Positions 59,104 through 64,000 of a stretch of DNA of 64,000 nt are shown in pieces. Origin of the DNA: Chitinophaga silvisoli (GTDB lineage Bacteria; Bacteroidota; Bacteroidia; Chitinophagales; Chitinophagaceae); contig NZ_QTJV01000015.1 in NCBI RefSeq assembly GCF_003412465.1, positions 62,001 to 126,000 on the forward strand, in the 5' to 3' direction. Every line of letters starts with the position of its first letter. Position 1 is the stretch's first letter. Both the position numbers and the translations under genes were made by a program. Under the pieces are notes generated by a model. It ran no database searches. It saw only the letters and a list, made by a program, of their open reading frames with translations, and was not told where the DNA came from.

Positions 59104-59614
59104 GTATCCTTTTGGCGATGTGATAGCAAATTACGGAATAGATGGCAGCTGCCGGCAGGGGGAATAATAACGCTGAAGATTCCGGCCAGGGATATGACCA
59201 ACTGACGGACAAGGCCCCCGGATTGAAAGTATAAATGATCAAATATGCCATTGTATTGGAGATCAGACAGGCATAAACAATGATTAAAATCAAGGAAAAT
59301 AAGACCGTAGCTCTTAGTTTCTTTAAAAGAGTGAGCGAAATTGCAGCCACATAAATAACAATTAACGGTAAGAAAGTTACTGAACGGTATTTGAAGAACA
59401 TGTGATCCGGGGAGGCCTCCCAGGCAATGATCAGGTTAACGATCATGCATGTCGTGTTCACTAAAGCAAGAGCAGCAGCGATAGAATTGGCAGTAGCAAG
59501 ATAGGGGTGAATAACCTTTCGGAGTTTTGCTATTACCAGCGTGGCTACCAGAAAGCTAATTGTGGCTATACAATGAGTCAGGAGAAGGGATTCGGGTATA
59601 TTCATGAACGGCAT
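59084..59614 (-). CDS. Polytopic membrane protein upstream of AraC regulator, unknown
   Basis: About 176 residues from ATG 59614 (MPFMNIPESLLLTH); ATG 59605 is the alternative. The frame is open further upstream into the tRNA-Glu gene, but that part is not coding. About five hydrophobic segments (HCIATISFLVATLVIA, LVNTTCMIVNLIIAW, FLPLIVIYVAAISLTLL, ATVLFSLILIIVYACLI, SSALLFPLPAAAIYSVIC) and a basic C-terminus (AKRIHARQNH). No motif is recognised. It overlaps the AraC gene by 20 nt, so it may be a partner or target of that regulator. Confidence 0.65.
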   Translation of the reverse strand: MPFMNIPESLLLTHCIATISFLVATLVIAKLRKVIHPYLATANSIAAALALVNTTCMIVNLIIAWEASPDHMFFKYRSVTFLPLIVIYVAAISLTLLKKLRATVLFSLILIIVYACLISNTMAYLIIYTFNPGALSVSWSYPWPESSALLFPLPAAAIYSVICYHIAKRIHARQNH

Positions 59615-59622
59615 AAAATAAA

Positions 59623-59648
59623 AAAGGCTGCTCGATTGAGCAACCTTT
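59623..59648 (-). terminator. Terminator of the second tRNA-Glu
   Basis: AAAGG-C-TGCTC pairs with GAGCA-A-CCTTT (one mismatch, GATT loop), with a T-run on the minus strand. It differs from the terminator of the first tRNA-Glu and resembles the hairpin of repeat C. Confidence 0.75.
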
Positions 59649-59655
59649 CTACTGG

Positions 59656-59727
59656 TACCGCGTACGGGAGTCGAACCCGTCATTCCTCCGTGAAAGGGAG
59701 GCGTCTTAGCCGATTGACCAACGCGGC
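59656..59727 (-). tRNA. tRNA-Glu (TTC), second identical copy
   Basis: The same 72-nt cloverleaf as at 39362-39433, with anticodon TTC in CTTTCAC and no encoded CCA. Only flanks and terminator differ. Divergent from gap. Confidence 0.97.
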
Positions 59728-59823
59728 TTAATCATTAAGCTATGGCGCGATTCCATAATTTAGGATTGCAAAGGTAAGCGGGATTTTCATATTTCCAAAA
59801 AAAATTTCGTTAACTTAAAATTC

Positions 59824-59856
59824 TATTGCTTTATCCCCGTCTAGCATGTAACTTCG
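59824..59856 (+). promoter_or_regulatory. Probable Bacteroidota promoter of gap
   Basis: TATTG (59824-59828), 20 nt, then TAACTTCG (59849-59856), close to the TTTG-N19/20-TAnnTTTG consensus, 38 nt before the ATG. Confidence 0.5.
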
Positions 59857-59894
59857 CAATCAATTTTTTTCAATCTCAACAAACTCAGTGTAAA

Positions 59895-60911
59895 ATGGGA
59901 ACTAATCTTAAAATCGGTATTAATGGTTTCGGTCGTATCGGCCGTTTAGTATACCGTCAGATCTTCAATATGCCAGGTATAGACGTGGTAGCTATTAATG
60001 ACCTTACAAGTCCCGCAGTTTTAGCTCACCTGCTGAAATACGATTCAGCTCAGGGTCGTTTCGATGCTGATGTGAAGCACTCCGATAACGCTATCTCCGT
60101 TAACGGACATGAGGTGAAAATTTACGCTCAAAAAGATCCTTCTCAAATTCCTTGGGGTAACCACGGTGTTGACGTTGTAATCGAATCAACCGGTTTCTTC
60201 GCTGATAAAGACAAAGCTGAAGCTCACATCAAGGCTGGTGCTAAGAGAGTTGTTATCTCTGCTCCTGCTACCGGTGACCTGAAGACTGTAGTATTCAACG
60301 TAAACCATGATATCCTGGATGGTAGCGAAACTATCATTTCATGTGCTTCATGTACTACAAACTGTCTGGCACCAATGGCTAAGGTACTGGAAGATAACTA
60401 CGGCATTGAGCTGGGTGTTATGACCACTATCCACGCTTACACCAACGACCAGAACACCCTGGATGCGCCTCATGCAAAAGGTGACCTGCGTCGTGCACGT
60501 GCTGCTGCTGCTAACATCGTACCTAACAGTACTGGTGCTGCTAAAGCTATCGGCCTGGTGCTGCCTAGCCTGAAAGGTAAACTGGATGGTAACGCACAGC
60601 GTGTTCCAACCATCACAGGTTCCCTGACTGAACTGACTACCGTTCTGAAGAAGAAAACTTCTGTTGAAGAAATCAACGCTGCAATGAAGGCTGCTTCTAA
60701 CGAGTCATTCGGTTATACTACAGACGAAATCGTAAGCAGCGACATCATCGGTATCACCTTCGGTTCACTGTTCGATGCTACTCAGACTAAGATCGTTTCT
60801 GTAGGCGACAAACAACTGGTTAAGACTGTATCATGGTATGACAACGAAATGAGCTATGTTTCTCAGCTGGTTCGTACCGTTAAGTACTTCGCCGGTCTGA
60901 TCAGCAAATAA
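59895..60911 (+). CDS. gap: Glyceraldehyde-3-phosphate dehydrogenase
   Basis: 338 residues from ATG 59895 (MGTNLKIGINGFGRIGRLVY); an upstream in-frame extension covers the promoter and is not coding. The NAD fold starts at GINGFGRIG, and N35-D36 after strand 2 indicate NAD specificity. The catalytic cysteine is C153 in SCASCTTNCLAP, and the sugar-phosphate region includes HAYTNDQNTLDAPHAKGDLRRARAA. It oxidises and phosphorylates glyceraldehyde 3-phosphate in glycolysis. pgk follows after 107 nt containing a long hairpin. The two catalyse consecutive steps. Confidence 0.98.
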   Translation: MGTNLKIGINGFGRIGRLVYRQIFNMPGIDVVAINDLTSPAVLAHLLKYDSAQGRFDADVKHSDNAISVNGHEVKIYAQKDPSQIPWGNHGVDVVIESTGFFADKDKAEAHIKAGAKRVVISAPATGDLKTVVFNVNHDILDGSETIISCASCTTNCLAPMAKVLEDNYGIELGVMTTIHAYTNDQNTLDAPHAKGDLRRARAAAANIVPNSTGAAKAIGLVLPSLKGKLDGNAQRVPTITGSLTELTTVLKKKTSVEEINAAMKAASNESFGYTTDEIVSSDIIGITFGSLFDATQTKIVSVGDKQLVKTVSWYDNEMSYVSQLVRTVKYFAGLISK

Positions 60912-60931
60912 GCTTTATAGATCATAAGATG

Positions 60932-60986
60932 TAAATGGTGAATGGTAAATGGTGAAATTTTTCCGCCATTCACTGTTCACCATTTA
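60932..60986. repeat. Long imperfect hairpin between gap and pgk
   Basis: Arms 60932-60952 and 60966-60986 pair over 21 positions with one A-C mismatch and two G-U pairs, loop 13 nt. No T-run follows, so it is not a simple terminator. It could process or stabilise the gap-pgk mRNA. Confidence 0.55.
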
Positions 60987-61018
60987 TCGTTTATTCACCA
61001 GAGAGTAAAACAGAACCA

Positions 61019-62215
61019 ATGAGTAAATTTTCCGATTTCAACTTTAAAGGTCATAAAGCAGTAGTGCGTGTTGACTTTAACGTGCCGCTGAACGATCAAT
61101 TCCAGATCACCGATGATACCCGTATGACCGCTGCTGTTCCAACCATCAAAAAGATCCTTGCTGATGGTGGTAGCGTAATCCTGATGTCTCACCTGGGTCG
61201 TCCGAAAGATGGTCCTACCGATAAATATTCCCTGAAACACCTGGTTAACCACCTGATCAAATTGCTGGATGGTGTGACCGTTAAGTTCGCTGCCGATTGC
61301 ATCGGTGAAGTAGCTGAAAAAGCTGCTGCTGGTCTGCAACCAGGCGAAGTACTGCTGCTGGAAAACCTGCGCTTCTACAAAGAAGAAGAAAAAGGTGATA
61401 AAGGCTTCGCAGAAAAACTGTCTAAACTGGGCGACGTTTATGTAAACGATGCATTCGGTACTGCTCACCGTGCACACGCTTCTACAGCTGTGATGGCTGA
61501 ATTCTATCCTGCTGACAAACGTATGTTTGGTCTGCTGATGGAAGCTGAAGTAGGCAATGCGGAAAAAGTACTGCACGGCGCTGCAAAACCTTTCACCGCT
61601 ATCCTGGGTGGTGCTAAGGTGAGCGACAAGATCCTGATCATCGAAAACCTGATGGAAAAAGCTAATAACATCATCATCGGTGGTGGTATGGCTTACACCT
61701 TCCTGAAGGCGCAGGGTAAAGAAATCGGTAGCTCCCTGTGTGAAAACGAGAAACTGGACCTGGCACTTGAACTGCTCGCTAAAGCAAAAGCAAAAGGCGT
61801 TCAGCTGATCCTGCCTGTTGACTCAGTAGCTGCTGATAAATTTGCTGCTGATGCAAATACGCAGACCGTTAGCAATGACAACATCCCTGCTGGCTGGATG
61901 GGGCTGGACATCGGACCTAAATCTGTAGCACTCTTCAGCGAAACTATCCAACAGTCCAAAACCATCCTGTGGAATGGTCCTATGGGCGTGTTCGAAATGA
62001 AGGCTTTCCAGAATGGTACTAAATCTGTAGCTGATGCCATCGTACTGGCTACAGCACAGGGTGCATTCTCCCTGGTAGGTGGTGGTGACTCCGTTGCTGC
62101 TGTTAACCAGTTTGGCCTGGCTGAAAAAGTAAGCTATGTATCTACAGGTGGTGGTGCTATGCTGGAGTTCTTCGAAGGAAAGACCCTGCCAGGTATCGCT
62201 GCTGTAAAAGCATAA
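61019..62215 (+). CDS. pgk: Phosphoglycerate kinase
   Basis: 398 residues, the usual size. Family motifs: VVRVDFNVPLND, LMSHLGRPKDGP, VLLLENLRFYKEEEKGD, YVNDAFGTAHRAHAS, ILGGAKVSDKI, GGGMAYTFLKA, TILWNGPMGVFE and the closing GGGDSVAAVNQFG/YVSTGGGAMLEFFEG. It transfers phosphate from 1,3-bisphosphoglycerate to ADP in glycolysis. It sits behind gap and ends in a very strong terminator. Confidence 0.98.
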   Translation: MSKFSDFNFKGHKAVVRVDFNVPLNDQFQITDDTRMTAAVPTIKKILADGGSVILMSHLGRPKDGPTDKYSLKHLVNHLIKLLDGVTVKFAADCIGEVAEKAAAGLQPGEVLLLENLRFYKEEEKGDKGFAEKLSKLGDVYVNDAFGTAHRAHASTAVMAEFYPADKRMFGLLMEAEVGNAEKVLHGAAKPFTAILGGAKVSDKILIIENLMEKANNIIIGGGMAYTFLKAQGKEIGSSLCENEKLDLALELLAKAKAKGVQLILPVDSVAADKFAADANTQTVSNDNIPAGWMGLDIGPKSVALFSETIQQSKTILWNGPMGVFEMKAFQNGTKSVADAIVLATAQGAFSLVGGGDSVAAVNQFGLAEKVSYVSTGGGAMLEFFEGKTLPGIAAVKA

Positions 62216-62233
62216 TCCTGCTTATAAATATTT

Positions 62234-62270
62234 AACCGAACGCTTCTGCCCCAGGCAGAAGCGTTCGGTT
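62234..62270 (+). terminator. Terminator of the gap-pgk unit
   Basis: A 17-bp perfect stem (arms 62234-62250 and 62254-62270, loop CCA) followed by TTTTTT. Confidence 0.95.
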
Positions 62271-62289
62271 TTTTTACTATCTTGATGGA

Positions 62290-63543
62290 ATGAGTAAACT
62301 AACGCGCCACCTCTACTTCCAGGTTATCATTGCCATCATCATCGGTATTCTAGTCGGTCATTACTATCCCAAAATAGCCCCTACCGGAGAATTGATCAGT
62401 ACTATCTTCATCAACCTGATCAAAATGCTGATAGCCCCCATCATCTTCCTGACCATCGTACTCGGTATCGCCAGGATGGGAGATATGAAGAAAGTAGGCA
62501 AGGTAGGCGGCAAAGCGCTACTCTACTTCGAAATCGTAACCACGCTCGCTATCACTATTGGCCTTGTCGTAGCTAATTACCTGAAGCCCGGCAAGGGCAT
62601 GGACTTCTCCAGCGTCTCGGGTGCTGACCTTGAAAAAGCAGCCAAAATTCAGCACGATGCTGCCGGCTTTAGCTGGACCGAGTTCCTGCTCCATATTGTT
62701 CCTTCCAATGCCGTAGAGGCCTTTGCCAAAGGTGAGATTATCCAGGTACTGGTGTTCGCTATCCTCTTTGGGTATGGGATAACCAAACTCAATGGTAAAG
62801 GAGATGGCTTGCTCAATACCTTTGAGCGGATCTCAGAAGTCTTTTTCAATGTCCTGAAGTTTATCATGAAACTGGCTCCTATCGGTGCCTTCGGTGGCAT
62901 GGCATTTACCATTGGTAAGTTTGGCCTCAAGGCCCTGCACCCCATGATTTCCCTCATGCTTTGTGTATACCTCACCATGTTCCTTTTTATCTTTATCATA
63001 CTGGGAACGATCGCTTACCTATACAAATTCAGTCTCTGGAAATACCTCAAATTTATTAGCAACGAATTGCTCATCGTACTCGGTACCTCCAGCTCAGAAT
63101 CCGCCCTGCCGGGTATTATGGAGAAACTGGAGAAGATGGGCTGCCACAAAGAAGTGGTCGGCCTCGTCATCCCTGCCGGTTATTCTTTCAACCTGGATGG
63201 TACAAGTATTTATCTCAGCATGTCTATGATATTTTTGGCGCAGGCAGCAAAAGTAGACCTCACTATCTGGCAGGAACTGACCATCATAGGTATATTGATG
63301 ATTACTTCCAAAGGTGCTGCAGGTGTGACGGGTAGCGGTTTTATAGTACTGGCTTCCACGCTGGCGGTGATCAAAGTAATCCCTGCGGGTGGTCTCGCAC
63401 TTCTGATAGGCGTAGACCGCTTCATGAGCGAAGCCCGCGCTATCACAAACCTGATCGGTAATGGCGTAGCCACTATTGTAATGGCAAAAAGTGAAAAAGC
63501 TTTTGATGAGGAAAAGTATAAGCTCGCTATAGGTGTTCAGTAA
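62290..63543 (+). CDS. Dicarboxylate/amino acid:cation symporter (DctA/GltP type)
   Basis: 417 residues of the DAACS family, about eight helices and two hairpins. Family motifs: NLIKMLIAPIIFLTIVLGIA, the serine-rich hairpin GTSSSESALPGIMEKLEKMG, PAGYSFNLDGTSIYLSM and the second hairpin TSKGAAGVTGSGFIVLASTL, then RFMSEARAITNLIGNGVATIV. The SSSESALP form and NLDGT are nearer DctA (C4-dicarboxylates) than glutamate transporters, but the substrate is not certain. Import is driven by H+ or Na+. The gene lies 20 nt after the pgk terminator. Confidence 0.93.
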   Translation: MSKLTRHLYFQVIIAIIIGILVGHYYPKIAPTGELISTIFINLIKMLIAPIIFLTIVLGIARMGDMKKVGKVGGKALLYFEIVTTLAITIGLVVANYLKPGKGMDFSSVSGADLEKAAKIQHDAAGFSWTEFLLHIVPSNAVEAFAKGEIIQVLVFAILFGYGITKLNGKGDGLLNTFERISEVFFNVLKFIMKLAPIGAFGGMAFTIGKFGLKALHPMISLMLCVYLTMFLFIFIILGTIAYLYKFSLWKYLKFISNELLIVLGTSSSESALPGIMEKLEKMGCHKEVVGLVIPAGYSFNLDGTSIYLSMSMIFLAQAAKVDLTIWQELTIIGILMITSKGAAGVTGSGFIVLASTLAVIKVIPAGGLALLIGVDRFMSEARAITNLIGNGVATIVMAKSEKAFDEEKYKLAIGVQ

Positions 63544-63572
63544 TATTAGTTATTTTTAGTTTTTCCCACCTT

Positions 63573-64000
63573 ATGAATGTGAAGTTACGCCTTGTTGCTT
63601 TTATATATTGGCTGCTTGCAATATATAGCTTCTCTGTGCATGCACAAGAGTCGGCGCTTTCATATTCATTCCGTCATCTCGACCTTAGCGATGGGCTGGC
63701 CAGCAATCACGTATCCGCCATTCTACAGGATCATAAAGGTTTTATCTGGATTGCCAGCACTGCCCTGCAGCGTTATGATGGGAGTAACCTGATCACTATT
63801 GCCAGCTTCGACAAAGTGCCGGGTTCCATTTACTACGACGATATCTGTCTTTGTGAAGATAAAAAAGGGAGGATCTGGATGGGGGCTCCTGATAATATCC
63901 GTTACTATGATCCTGGCACTTCCAAAGTAAAGGTGCTGAAGATGGATATGCTCCCAGTGGGCACCGGCAATGTTTACTGTAGTCATATTATACAGGATCA
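63573..64000 (+). CDS. Reg_prop (two-component regulator propeller) sensor protein, 5' part
   Basis: The first 142 codons; the gene continues past the window. A signal peptide (VKLRLVAFIYWLLAIYSFSVHA) is followed by YSFRHLDLSDGLASNHVSAI, then LQDHKGFIWIASTALQRYDG and CEDKKGRIWMGAPDNIRYYD, the repeat units of periplasmic two-component regulator propellers ('GLs.n.v..i.qD..GfiWigt..gl.ryDg'). Such proteins usually end in a membrane helix and a histidine kinase, often as hybrid systems that sense glycans in Bacteroidota. Which output domain follows cannot be seen. Confidence 0.85.
   Translation, partial: MNVKLRLVAFIYWLLAIYSFSVHAQESALSYSFRHLDLSDGLASNHVSAILQDHKGFIWIASTALQRYDGSNLITIASFDKVPGSIYYDDICLCEDKKGRIWMGAPDNIRYYDPGTSKVKVLKMDMLPVGTGNVYCSHIIQD

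Noticed and set aside
59605..59683. N-terminal extension of the membrane protein into the tRNA-Glu gene
   Set aside because: The extra residues are translated tRNA and terminator; an ATG lies after the terminator.

Overview
The window looks like chromosomal DNA of a Bacteroidota bacterium, most likely a Chitinophaga-type member of the Chitinophagaceae. The evidence is a GH9 cellulase ending in a type IX secretion (Por) sorting domain, many secreted enzymes and lipoproteins with short Bacteroidota-style signal peptides, TAnnTTTG-like promoter elements, a Reg_prop sensor, and AT-rich leaders without strong Shine-Dalgarno sequences. The genus is an inference. No CRISPR array, rRNA operon, intact transposase or integrase was seen.

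Layout. 0-7.6 kb: a MarR/phosphotransferase operon with a perfect operator palindrome, a GH89 alpha-N-acetylglucosaminidase overlapping an HGSNAT-like membrane acyltransferase, a DUF4349 protein and topoisomerase III. 7.6-14.2 kb: two signalling loci. One couples a cyclic-nucleotide-binding-domain histidine kinase, a response regulator fused to a thioredoxin-reductase-like flavoprotein and a UBP zinc finger. The other pairs a CheY-like regulator with a kinase carrying an N-terminal CZB (zinc-binding) domain and PAS domains. 14.2-20.6 kb: an operon of three large HEAT-like solenoid proteins led by a small Sm/Hfq-like protein. 20.8-28.9 kb: Hsp20, small secreted and membrane proteins, a fatty-acid-hydroxylase-type enzyme, a YciF-like protein, a large AsmA-like protein and a MaoC hydratase.

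29-39.4 kb is an accessory stretch: LTA-synthase-like phosphotransferase, Crp/Fnr regulator, SDR, ADP-ribosylglycohydrolase, NHL-repeat lipoprotein, type-B carboxylesterase and gene fragments. It is punctuated by at least four, probably five, decayed copies of the 3' end of tRNA-Glu plus its terminator, and it ends at an intact tRNA-Glu. One copy repeats 42 nt exactly. I read this as repeated insertion or duplication at tRNA-Glu; two copies also carry the start of a DUF6934-like gene.

39.5-59.1 kb: acyl-CoA synthetase, GH16-like lipoprotein, GT-C-like membrane protein, ClC protein, dienelactone hydrolase, a MarR-MFS locus ending in a wrecked isochorismatase gene, an AraC regulator beside two MDR-type reductases, the GH9 cellulase, another HEAT-like protein, and an overlapping operon of NTF2-like protein, zinc macrodomain and class-M sirtuin (reversible ADP-ribosylation). 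59-64 kb: membrane protein/AraC operon, a second identical tRNA-Glu, then the core genes gap and pgk, a C4-dicarboxylate-type symporter and the start of a Reg_prop sensor cut by the window edge.

All assignments come from reading the sequence and family knowledge. Nothing was searched or computed.
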